This document shows positions 1-6,486 of a stretch of 16,302 nucleotides of DNA, one piece after another. Each line of letters opens with the position of its first letter. Position 1 is the stretch's first letter. The DNA comes from an uncultured Eggerthellaceae bacterium (GTDB lineage Bacteria; Actinomycetota; Coriobacteriia; Coriobacteriales; Eggerthellaceae), in the NCBI GenBank assembly GCA_910588905.1, contig CAJURZ010000032.1, forward strand, positions 1 to 16,302, written 5' to 3'. The notes under the pieces are model-generated. The model saw only the letters and a program-made list of their open reading frames with translations. It was not told the origin of the DNA and did no database searches. The position numbers and the translations under genes were made by a program.

Positions 1-869
1 TCATCTATCTGGGCCGAGAGATGGGTTTCTGGGGCATAGAGGTCAACACCAACGGTCTGGTCATCGCGAACAACCCTGGGTATCTGGAGGATCTGGTGGG
101 TGCCGGGCTCACGGGCGTCTACCTCTCCTTCGATGGGCTCACTCCTGAGGTCTACGAGGCCACCTGTGGTCGGGATATCCTGGCCACCAAGCTCAAGGCC
201 ATCGAGCGCTGCCGCGAATGCGGGATCCAAGTGGTGCTCTCGGTGGCAGTGGTGGCCGGCGTGAATGATGATCAGCTGGGGGACCTGCTCCGCTTCAGCC
301 TTGAGAACTCCGATGTCGTGGCGGGCCTCGCCTTGCAGCCGGCCTTCACCTCGGGCCGCTTCGATGCCACCCGGGCCATCCCCATGTCCTCGGGGGATGT
401 CATCTTCAACCTCTGCGCTCAATCCGATGACCTCCTGGAGGTGCGGGACGTATGGCCGCTCGGGTGTTCGCATCCTCTGTGCGATACGGGCGTATTCCTA
501 GTGAAGTCACCCCAAGCCGTCCATGGGAGCGGGTTCATCCCCGCTACCCAGCTCATGACCATGGAGGAGTACGCTGAGGGGTATAGCCCGGATTCACCCC
601 AGGGCTCCGTGTTCTTGGATATCCTGGTGTCGAAGGGCGTTCCTGTCTCTGACGGCCTTTCGGTCATCGTGATGAACTACATGGATGCCTACAGCATGGA
701 TACGGATCGGCTGCGCGAATGCTCCATGATGGTCTGCGTGCCCGATGGCCGCGCCATCCCGTTCTGCTCCTATCATCTGACCAATAGCGCGGGTCAGCGC
801 ATCTACCCGCCCTGGTGCAAAGGGCCGTCTCCGCTCTCGGAGGCTGTGAAGGAGGGTACCTGTGGCTGA
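1..869 (+). CDS. Radical SAM protein, MJ0619/tetraether-lipid-synthase-like (5' partial)
   Basis: The frame is already open at the window edge, so the start and the N-terminal CxxxCxxC cluster that would bind the SAM [4Fe-4S] lie upstream. Numbering from the in-frame Met at 21, the visible part holds the later core strands: TNG at 10-12, YLSFDG at 34-39, GVNDDQLG at 80-87 and LQPAFTSGR at 105-113. It then has a GCSHPLC motif (C149, C154) and a C-terminal Cys set (C234, C239, C249 in PFCSY, C266). From recall, this order (FDG, GVND-QLG, QP-GR, C-HP-C, PDGR-PFC) is that of the MJ0619-like family, which includes archaeal tetraether lipid synthase and proposed pterin methylases. The extra cysteines suggest further Fe-S clusters. 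The substrate here is unknown. The end overlaps the ferredoxin-DUF169 gene by 8 bp, so that protein may be its electron donor (inference). Confident on superfamily, moderate on subfamily. Confidence 0.85.
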   Translation, partial: IYLGREMGFWGIEVNTNGLVIANNPGYLEDLVGAGLTGVYLSFDGLTPEVYEATCGRDILATKLKAIERCRECGIQVVLSVAVVAGVNDDQLGDLLRFSLENSDVVAGLALQPAFTSGRFDATRAIPMSSGDVIFNLCAQSDDLLEVRDVWPLGCSHPLCDTGVFLVKSPQAVHGSGFIPATQLMTMEEYAEGYSPDSPQGSVFLDILVSKGVPVSDGLSVIVMNYMDAYSMDTDRLRECSMMVCVPDGRAIPFCSYHLTNSAGQRIYPPWCKGPSPLSEAVKEGTCG

Positions 870-1839
870 GTATCGGATCACCAATGACCCGGATCGTTGC
901 GTCAAATGCGGTCTGTGTGTGGCATTCTGCCCCATCCCCGGCATCCTGGAAGTGGGGGAGGATGGTCATCCTCACGTCATCAGCGCCGAGGAATGCGTAG
1001 GCTGCATGACCTGTTCGGGTAACTGCCCGAAGCGCGCCCTTGCGGTGGAGGCGCTCGGGGAGGCGGTCTTCGATCCGTTCGCGGGCGAAGAGCGGGCGAA
1101 GCCCTTGGATGCGGCTACCCAGAAGGAATACGCTCAGCTCCAGCGCACCATCATGGAAGCGCTCGATCTGCGCTGGCAACCGGTGGCTGTGAGCCTCATA
1201 GAGGCCGATGAGCTCTTGCCGGATGTACCCATCCCTTCTGAGAATCTGCGCTTCTGTCAGGCTATGATGGCTGCGCGCCGAGGTGCCTCCATCCTCATGC
1301 CGCCCCATCGGCACTCGTGCCCTGACGGCACCTCCATCTTCGGCATGACCGGCGTCCCTCCGAAGCTGGCAACGGGAGAGATCTACGTGCTGTTCCATAA
1401 GGTGGAGACGGCTGAAGCCGCTGCGCGCATGGTGGCTGAGCGGCCGACGCTGCCGCCGAAGAGCCGCCGGGCCACCTACGTGGCACCCTTGGCTGCCACC
1501 GTCCGCACACCTGAGGTGGTGGTCTTCACCGGCACTCCCGAGCAGATGATGTGGCTCTCCATGTCCATGAGCTACTACACCGGCCATCGCCATGACTTCC
1601 ATGCCTCCGGGTTCAACTCCATGTGCGTGGAAGCAGTGCTCTTGCCGCTCTCCAACGATGAGCCCAATATCACCTTCGGCTGCTATGGGTGCCGGGCGGC
1701 AACGGATGTGGGGGATGACATGATGTTCATGGGCGTTCCCACCCACCTGTTGCCCACCATCGCGAAGGGTGCTGTAGAGCTGGCGAAGAAGGCCATCCCG
1801 GATTCCCGGAACAAGATCTACGTGCCACCCATCATGTGA
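862..1839 (+). CDS. 2x[4Fe-4S] ferredoxin domain fused to DUF169
   Basis: A 325-residue cytosolic protein starting at GTG 862, chosen because AAGGAGGG (849-856) sits five bases upstream. Residues 13-23 (C13, C16, C19, C23) and 45-55 (C45, C48, C51, C55) form two CxxCxxCxxxCP motifs typical of 8Fe ferredoxins. From about residue 95 to the end is a DUF169 domain: RFCQAMMAAR around C132, HSC at 153, C255, and a GCYGCR motif (C274, C277) before a DDMMFMGVP segment. DUF169 has no firmly assigned activity that I know of; its conserved cysteines suggest a metal or redox role. The overlap with the radical SAM gene and the 4-bp overlap with the next gene's possible GTG imply one transcript. Likely job: electron delivery or a partner reaction for the radical SAM enzyme (inference). 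Confidence 0.88.
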   Translation: MAEYRITNDPDRCVKCGLCVAFCPIPGILEVGEDGHPHVISAEECVGCMTCSGNCPKRALAVEALGEAVFDPFAGEERAKPLDAATQKEYAQLQRTIMEALDLRWQPVAVSLIEADELLPDVPIPSENLRFCQAMMAARRGASILMPPHRHSCPDGTSIFGMTGVPPKLATGEIYVLFHKVETAEAAARMVAERPTLPPKSRRATYVAPLAATVRTPEVVVFTGTPEQMMWLSMSMSYYTGHRHDFHASGFNSMCVEAVLLPLSNDEPNITFGCYGCRAATDVGDDMMFMGVPTHLLPTIAKGAVELAKKAIPDSRNKIYVPPIM

Positions 1840-1841
1840 TC

Positions 1842-2273
1842 ATGGCCGATCTGTTCACATTGCGCCCAGCCACTGAAGGGGACATGGCTCTCATAGATGC
1901 CTATGCCATGGCTGAGGGGATGGACGCGGTGGGGAGCCCGGAGGGCATCACGGTGGCTCAGAATGCCGAAGGGGAGCCCGTGGGATTTCTGCGGCTGGTC
2001 TTGGGAGCCAACGGCTTCTGGCATGTGAATCCAGTGGTGGTCTACGGTCCCTGGCGTGGATACGGGGTAGGCCGTGCGCTCACTGAAGCAGCCTTGGCTG
2101 AGAAGGGGGAGCTTCGGCTGGTGGCGCGGGGAAGCGCCGTGCCCTTCTATGAGCGAGAGGGCTTCGCTGCCTGTGCCTGGGATGAGGTCGATCTGGCCGT
2201 CACCGAAGACTGCGACGGTTGTCCCTATCGGGCCGAATGCGCACCCGTGCCCATGGTCAAGACGAGGATGTGA
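1842..2273 (+). CDS. GNAT-family N-acetyltransferase with Cys-rich C-terminal tail
   Basis: A protein of 143 residues from ATG 1842; an in-frame GTG at 1836 overlaps the previous stop and would add two residues. No clear Shine-Dalgarno is seen, so it probably depends on translation of the upstream gene. The start LFTLRPATEGD fits GNAT strand 1, PVVVYGPWRGYGVGRAL matches the acetyl-CoA-binding motif (WRGYGVGRAL), and VPFYEREGF is the usual C-terminal GNAT segment. The tail CDGCPYRAEC followed by PVPMVK is Cys-rich and could bind metal or an Fe-S cluster. The substrate is unknown. As third gene of the radical SAM operon it may modify a related metabolite or protein (inference). It ends five bases from the convergent PadR gene. 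Confidence 0.82.
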   Translation: MADLFTLRPATEGDMALIDAYAMAEGMDAVGSPEGITVAQNAEGEPVGFLRLVLGANGFWHVNPVVVYGPWRGYGVGRALTEAALAEKGELRLVARGSAVPFYEREGFAACAWDEVDLAVTEDCDGCPYRAECAPVPMVKTRM

Positions 2274-2278
2274 CCCCG

Positions 2279-2725
2279 CTAGCCTGCGTCTGATTCGTGC
2301 ATGCAGGTGGGAGTGGGGGGTAGATCTATCCCCAAGGCGCAGGCGGCCTGTTCCCGCAGCTCCTCGATGGTGAGCTCATAGCAGGCCAGGGCGTCTATCC
2401 AGCGGCGAAGGCAAGAGAAGCCCTTATCTGTGAGGGTGAACATGCGCTTCGCGGATCCCTGCTGCGGCATAGCCCATTCGCTAGTCACCAATCCAGATGC
2501 CTCCATGCGCTTGAGGGCACGGTAGATGCCTGTGGCATCTGGCTTTTTGCCGCCGAACATGGGAGAAGCCGCGCATTTCTGCACGATGATGTAGCCGTGC
2601 ATGGGCTCCTTGGCTTGGGCGAGCAGCGTGAGGATGGTGGGCTGAGAGAGCCTGCTCAGCGATTTGCCGAGCTCAGAGCATTCGGCCAGGTCAGAATCAG
2701 ACTGGGGATGACAGCCGCTCCACAT
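2279..2725 (-). CDS. PadR-family transcriptional regulator
   Basis: A 148-residue protein. After a 20-residue tail, SQPTILTLLAQAKEPMHGYIIVQKC (residues 28-51) is the PadR winged-helix start with its HGY signature. DATGIYRALKRMEASGLVTSEW (63-84) is the recognition helix and wing, and RMFTLTDKGFSCLRRWID (94-111) matches the PadR 'Y-LT-G---L--W' block. The C-terminal helix (about 115-132) would be the dimerisation helix. The start ATG has GAAGGGA about seven bases upstream. PadR proteins are usually local repressors that respond to small ligands; the target is unknown. It is convergent with the radical SAM operon and divergent from glmS, with an inverted repeat in the shared 230-bp intergenic region that could be its operator. 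Confidence 0.9.
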   Translation of the reverse strand: MWSGCHPQSDSDLAECSELGKSLSRLSQPTILTLLAQAKEPMHGYIIVQKCAASPMFGGKKPDATGIYRALKRMEASGLVTSEWAMPQQGSAKRMFTLTDKGFSCLRRWIDALACYELTIEELREQAACALGIDLPPTPTCMHESDAG

Positions 2726-2764
2726 GATGCTTCCCTTCGATCAGGCAGTCCGGAACCAGCATCC

Positions 2765-2793
2765 ATAATCTCAAACTATGATCCTTTTGTCGA
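2765..2793 (-). promoter_or_regulatory. Candidate promoter of the PadR gene
   Basis: On the minus strand, TCGACA (plus coordinates 2788-2793) and GATTAT (2765-2770) are separated by 17 bases, matching the sigma-70-type -35 (5 of 6) and -10 (4 of 6). It lies 40 bases upstream of the PadR start codon. This is a motif match only. Confidence 0.4.
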
Positions 2794-2828
2794 TATTTCG
2801 TCTGAAAAGCATTGGCAACGAGAAATAT
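2793..2828. promoter_or_regulatory. Inverted repeat, possible PadR operator
   Basis: ATATTTC (2793-2799) and GAAATAT (2822-2828) form perfect 7-bp arms spaced by 22 bases in the PadR-glmS intergenic region. The left arm abuts the candidate PadR -35. AT-rich dyads near their own promoter are common for PadR repressors, but this spacing is longer than usual, so the assignment is tentative. Confidence 0.3.
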
Positions 2829-2912
2829 ATCGGGGATGAGAGGTACTGCAGCTTCACCGTCAGCCCCGCGCCTCTGCAGCTGCCGCGCTCTGCGCAGGGC
2901 AGCCCTTTGGAT

Positions 2913-2918
2913 TAGAAT
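2913..2918 (+). promoter_or_regulatory. glmS: Candidate -10 element for glmS
   Basis: TAGAAT matches the -10 consensus at 5 of 6 positions, 37 bases before the glmS ATG. No good -35 is found; TGCGCA at 2891-2896 is the only sequence near the right spacing. If used, the leader is about 30 nt. Confidence 0.3.
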
Positions 2919-2955
2919 CTTGTCTTCTTGAGAAACGCTCCGGTCAGGAGGATCT

Positions 2956-4887
2956 ATGTGTGGGATCGTGGGATTTGCCGGGGATAGGCCTTGCGTGCCT
3001 ATCCTGCTAGAGGGTCTGAAGCGGCTCGAGTATCGCGGCTATGACTCAGCGGGCATCGCCGTTGAGGAAGGCGGTACCATCCAGACGGTCTGTCGCAAGG
3101 GGAAGATCGCAGCGTTGGAGCAGTCTTTGCAGGGCATCTCCCTTGCGGGCACCTGTGGCATCGGTCACACGCGCTGGGCTACCCATGGGGTGCCCTCAGA
3201 GCTGAACGCCCATCCCCATAGCTCCTGTGACGGGAAGATCGCCATCGTCCACAATGGCATCATAGAGAACCACGCTGAGCTTCGACGCATCTTGGAAGGC
3301 AGGGGCCATCGCTTCACCTCCCAGACCGATTCCGAGGTCATCGCCCACCTCATCGAAGACGCCTATACCAAGCTGGCCTTCGAAGGATCCGAATCCGATG
3401 ATCTGACCGATGCCCTTGGCCAGCGCCAGCCCCATACCCCCGAAGACGAGATCCGCCATGATGAGCCTTCGCTGCTGGCCCAGGCGGTGAACATGGCCTG
3501 CGGTTTCCTCATCGGGTCCTGGGCTCTCTGCGTGCTCTCTGAGCTCGAGCCGGGCACCATCGTCTGCGCCCGTAAGGAATCGCCGTTGGTGCTGGGGATC
3601 GGCAAGGATGGCGTTCATGTGGCCTCGGATATGGCGGCATTGGCAGGGTCGGTGCGCGAGGCCTGTGTCCTCACGGACGGTCAGCTCGCTGAGGTCACGG
3701 CCCAGGGCTTCGATGTCTTCCGGTCATCAGGGCTGGAGCTGCATATTACGGAAGCCGAGCTGTCCCCGCTCGACCCCAGCACCCAAGGGGCTGATAAGGG
3801 CCGCTTCCCTGATTTCATGCTGAAGGAGATATTCGAACAGCCTCGGGTCATCCGCGATACGCTGGAGAACCGGTTCGACGGCGGCAAGCTCTCCATCGAT
3901 GAGCTGGAGCTCTCCCACGAGGAGATGAACTTGATAGACAGGGTTTGCGTCATCGCCTGTGGGACCAGCTATCATGCATCGCTGGTGGCCAAGAACCTGA
4001 TAGAGGGCTGGGCGCGCATCCCCTGTGAGGTGGAGGTGGCCAGTGAATTCCGCTACCGCAACCCCATTATCACCCCCACTACACTGGTGGTGGCCGTCTC
4101 CCAGTCGGGGGAAACGGCAGATACCCTTGCTGCCATCCGCGATGCCCGCATCAAGGGGGCGAAGGTATTCGGCATCACCAATGTCTTGGGATCGCCGGTG
4201 GCACGGGAATCCGACGGCGTCATCTATACGCGGGCGAACAAGGAGATAGCGGTGGCCTCCACCAAGAGCTTCACCGGTCAGTTGGTCTCCTTGACGCTGT
4301 TGGCCCTGCTCTTGGCCCAGGCCAAGGGTCGTCTCGTCCGTGGTCAGATGCGGCTCCTGTTCGCGGAGCTGGCTCAGACGGCCGAGCAGGCTGAGGTTAT
4401 CTTGGGGAACACCCAAACCATCCAGGCCGCTGCTCAGGCCTGTAAGGATTCGAAGAGCGCTCTGTTCATCGGGCGGGGCATGGGAGCTGCCGTAGCCGAG
4501 GAGGGTGCGCTCAAGCTCAAAGAGGTGAGCTATCTCCATGCCGAGGCGTATCCGGCCGGAGAGATGAAGCATGGCCCCATCGCGCTGATCGAACCCGGCT
4601 TCCCGGTCATCGCAGTGGCCACGGAGAGTCCCACCTACGAGAAGGTGCTCTCCAATATCCAAGAGGCGAAGGCTCGGGGCGCTATGGTGGTGGCGGTGGC
4701 GACAGAAGGGGATGAGCGTATCGGCGGTTACGCCGATCACGTGATATCCATCCCGAAGGTGCGCGATGCCTTCTCGCCCATCACGGCCATCATCCCGCTT
4801 CAGATGCTGGCGCGTCAGATAGCGCTGCTCCGGGGTTGCAACATCGACCAGCCGCGGAACCTGGCCAAGTCCGTCACCGTGGAGTAG
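2956..4887 (+). CDS. glmS: Glutamine--fructose-6-phosphate aminotransferase (isomerizing)
   Basis: Makes glucosamine-6-phosphate from fructose-6-phosphate and glutamine, the first committed step to UDP-GlcNAc for peptidoglycan. The ATG at 2956 follows AGGAGGA (2946-2952) and exposes the catalytic Cys2 of MCGIVGF. The N-terminal glutaminase half shows RWATHG (73-78), HNGIIENH (99-106) and SQTDSEVIAHL. The two SIS domains show CGTSYHA, SQSGETADT, STKSFT and the EGALKLKE-SYLHAE-AEMKHGP region, and the protein ends in the canonical NLAKSVTVE. At 643 residues it is about 30 longer than the usual ~610. The excess is a hydrophilic, acidic insert at about 142-172 inside the glutaminase domain, between the VIAHL helix and the GSWAL strand. 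First gene of an operon with acpS (5-bp gap) and nnrD. Confidence 0.98.
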   Translation: MCGIVGFAGDRPCVPILLEGLKRLEYRGYDSAGIAVEEGGTIQTVCRKGKIAALEQSLQGISLAGTCGIGHTRWATHGVPSELNAHPHSSCDGKIAIVHNGIIENHAELRRILEGRGHRFTSQTDSEVIAHLIEDAYTKLAFEGSESDDLTDALGQRQPHTPEDEIRHDEPSLLAQAVNMACGFLIGSWALCVLSELEPGTIVCARKESPLVLGIGKDGVHVASDMAALAGSVREACVLTDGQLAEVTAQGFDVFRSSGLELHITEAELSPLDPSTQGADKGRFPDFMLKEIFEQPRVIRDTLENRFDGGKLSIDELELSHEEMNLIDRVCVIACGTSYHASLVAKNLIEGWARIPCEVEVASEFRYRNPIITPTTLVVAVSQSGETADTLAAIRDARIKGAKVFGITNVLGSPVARESDGVIYTRANKEIAVASTKSFTGQLVSLTLLALLLAQAKGRLVRGQMRLLFAELAQTAEQAEVILGNTQTIQAAAQACKDSKSALFIGRGMGAAVAEEGALKLKEVSYLHAEAYPAGEMKHGPIALIEPGFPVIAVATESPTYEKVLSNIQEAKARGAMVVAVATEGDERIGGYADHVISIPKVRDAFSPITAIIPLQMLARQIALLRGCNIDQPRNLAKSVTVE

Positions 4888-4892
4888 CAGCC

Positions 4893-5459
4893 ATGGCACG
4901 CAGCAAGAAGGCCCAGGCCGCCATCGATGATGCCCTTTCCATCAGCCAGGCCCAGTCCAGCGTAGGGCTGGGTGTCGATCTGGTGGAGGTGGACCGCATG
5001 GAGCGGATCCTCGCACGCACGCCCTCGTTCAAAGCGAAGGTGTTCAGCGAAGGGGAACGCGTCTATTGCGACCGCCAGAAGCGGCCCGCTATGCACTATG
5101 CAGCCCGCTTCGCTGCTAAAGAAGCCGTGGTGAAGGCGCTGGGCTGCGGTTTCACCGATGGTGTTTCTGTGCGGGACGTGGAGGTTAGGCGCTCTCCTGC
5201 AGGCAGGCCGGAAGCCGTCCTCTCGGGCCGCGCCCAAGAGGTGGCCCAGGAGCAGGGCGTGACGGAGATACCCCTTTCTCTTTCCCATACGCGCACAGAC
5301 GCCATCGCCTGTGCCATGGCATTGAATGCCGATGCTGCGAAGAAGCAGGTGGCGAAGGTCTCGGCTGCTGATGAGCTGGCCCGTCGGTTCAAGGAGACGC
5401 GGTCCCTGTTGGATGAGATAGACGCTCCGGCGCCCGAGGCCGAAGAGGGTCGTGGATGA
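4893..5459 (+). CDS. acpS: Holo-[acyl-carrier-protein] synthase
   Basis: Transfers 4'-phosphopantetheine from CoA to the serine of acyl carrier protein. The 188-residue protein shows GVDLVEVDRM (27-36; D29 is the expected Mg ligand), ARFAAKEAVVKALG (71-84; E77 second Mg ligand), and SLSHT with AIACAMAL near the core's end. It is longer than the usual ~120-125 residues: about 22 extra at the N terminus and about 45 at the C terminus, the latter charged and probably disordered. I chose ATG 4893 because it lies five bases after the glmS stop; an in-frame ATG at 4836 would overlap glmS by 52 bp. The 3' end overlaps nnrD by 4 bp (ATGA), a sign of translational coupling. Confidence 0.93.
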   Translation: MARSKKAQAAIDDALSISQAQSSVGLGVDLVEVDRMERILARTPSFKAKVFSEGERVYCDRQKRPAMHYAARFAAKEAVVKALGCGFTDGVSVRDVEVRRSPAGRPEAVLSGRAQEVAQEQGVTEIPLSLSHTRTDAIACAMALNADAAKKQVAKVSAADELARRFKETRSLLDEIDAPAPEAEEGRG

Positions 5460-6394
5460 GGGTCAACGTGGTGTCGGCGAAGCAGCGCAGCTTGAAGCTG
5501 TTGCTTCCCCTTCCAGCTGCTGATGCCAACAAATACACACGGGGCAAGCTGACCGTCATAGGGGGTTCAGCACGCTATCCTGGCTCGGCATGCCTTGCCG
5601 GTGCCGCTGCATTCCGGACGGGCGCGGGCTATGTGGAATGCCTGTGCGCTCCGGAGACGGTGCCGCTCATCCAAGGGTATATGGCGTCCCTTGTGGCCCG
5701 TCCCTGGGACGTGGAGGCAGTGCGCGCCTCTTTGGGTGCTCCGGTGGATGAGCGCCATCCCCAGGCCTGTCTCATAGGGTGTGGCATGGAAGATGACGGA
5801 AGCCATCAACGCGCTCTGGTCGAAGAGGCTCTGACCACCTGCGCAGTTCCCCTCATCTTGGACGGGGGAGCGTTGAGGGTGGTCGGTCAGGCTTCGTTGC
5901 AGGCGCTCCTTCGGGAACGTGCTTCGAGCGGACGGCCTACAGCCATGACCCCTCATGGCGGAGAGGCTGCAGCATTGGCGAAAGCCGTTGGGATCCGTAT
6001 CCCGGAAGAGGATGCGTCTTTGGAGGGCCTTGCTGCATTCGCCTATCAGCTCGCGGATGCCTTTAGGTGCACAGTGCTCCTCAAGGGGCCGCAGAGCTTC
6101 ATCGCCACAGCGGCTGCGGACGCGCCTTCAGAGGGCTCATCTTCGGAAGAGCCCACCGTCTTCCTCATGGATCGAGGATCGGCGGCGCTGGCGAAAGCGG
6201 GTACGGGGGATGTGCTGGCGGGGATGGTGGGTGCGCTCATGGCCGAAGGGCAGAAGAGCGGAAGCGCCTGTTTGCTGGCTTCTGCCCTTCATGCAGAGGC
6301 GGCGCGATCCATGGTGAGGGAGATGGGTGTCGTGAGCGTTTGCGCAGAGGATGTGCTGGGTGCCATCCCGGATGCGCTCTCCATGCTCTGTTGA
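5456..6394 (+). CDS. nnrD: ADP-dependent NAD(P)H-hydrate dehydratase
   Basis: Repairs damaged hydrated NAD(P)H (NADHX, NADPHX) using ADP or ATP in the cytosol. The 312-residue protein is a ribokinase-like fold of the YjeF C-terminal type: KLTVIGGSARYPGSACLAGAAAFRTGAGYV at 31-60, LILDGGALRVV, TPHGGEAAALA, VLLKGP, and AKAGTGDVLAGMVGALM near residue 248, where the Asp of GTGD is the expected catalytic base. The N-terminal epimerase (NnrE) domain present in the E. coli fusion is absent, so any epimerase must be encoded elsewhere. It is cotranslated with acpS through a 4-bp overlap; acpS and nnr genes are often neighbours in Gram-positive genomes. No terminator is evident in the 92 bp after it. 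Confidence 0.92.
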   Translation: MRVNVVSAKQRSLKLLLPLPAADANKYTRGKLTVIGGSARYPGSACLAGAAAFRTGAGYVECLCAPETVPLIQGYMASLVARPWDVEAVRASLGAPVDERHPQACLIGCGMEDDGSHQRALVEEALTTCAVPLILDGGALRVVGQASLQALLRERASSGRPTAMTPHGGEAAALAKAVGIRIPEEDASLEGLAAFAYQLADAFRCTVLLKGPQSFIATAAADAPSEGSSSEEPTVFLMDRGSAALAKAGTGDVLAGMVGALMAEGQKSGSACLLASALHAEAARSMVREMGVVSVCAEDVLGAIPDALSMLC

Positions 6395-6447
6395 GCGGAT
6401 CTGCTTTCCTTAAATCTACCTGAAGTGCTGACGTTGTTTCTATGATA

Positions 6448-6467
6448 TGCGGACCCGTAGGTTCGCA
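6448..6467. promoter_or_regulatory. Inverted repeat directly upstream of the -10 of the 6487 gene
   Basis: TGCGGACC (6448-6455) and GGTTCGCA (6460-6467) form 8-bp arms with one G-T mismatch and a 4-base spacer. The repeat fills the place where a -35 would be, five bases before the TATAAT. A regulator or alternative sigma factor could bind here. Its symmetry is seen; its function is inferred. Confidence 0.4.
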
Positions 6468-6472
6468 GCGCG

Positions 6473-6478
6473 TATAAT
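6473..6478 (+). promoter_or_regulatory. Consensus -10 (TATAAT) eight bases before an ATG
   Basis: A perfect TATAAT ends eight bases before the ATG at 6487, so initiation at the usual distance would fall at the A bases 6485-6487. The mRNA would then have almost no leader. No -35 consensus is found at 16-18 bases. Confidence 0.55.
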
Positions 6479-6486
6479 GCTGCCAA

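Noticed and set aside
664..1746. Long minus-strand open frame of 360 codons
   Set aside because: It is antisense to the radical SAM and ferredoxin-DUF169 genes. Its translation is rich in His/Arg with no motif, as expected from the codon bias of the real genes.
2726..2955. glmS ribozyme ahead of glmS
   Set aside because: The leader after the best -10 is only about 30 nt, and I see none of the ribozyme's conserved core in the 230-bp gap. The element is also mainly known from Firmicutes.
4836..4892. Upstream start for acpS at 4836
   Set aside because: It would overlap glmS by 52 bp and encode out-of-phase glmS sequence; ATG 4893 directly after the glmS stop is more likely.
3727..4899. Minus-strand open frame of 390 codons opposite glmS
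   Set aside because: It lies wholly opposite a certain glmS coding region, has low-information composition and no recognisable domain.
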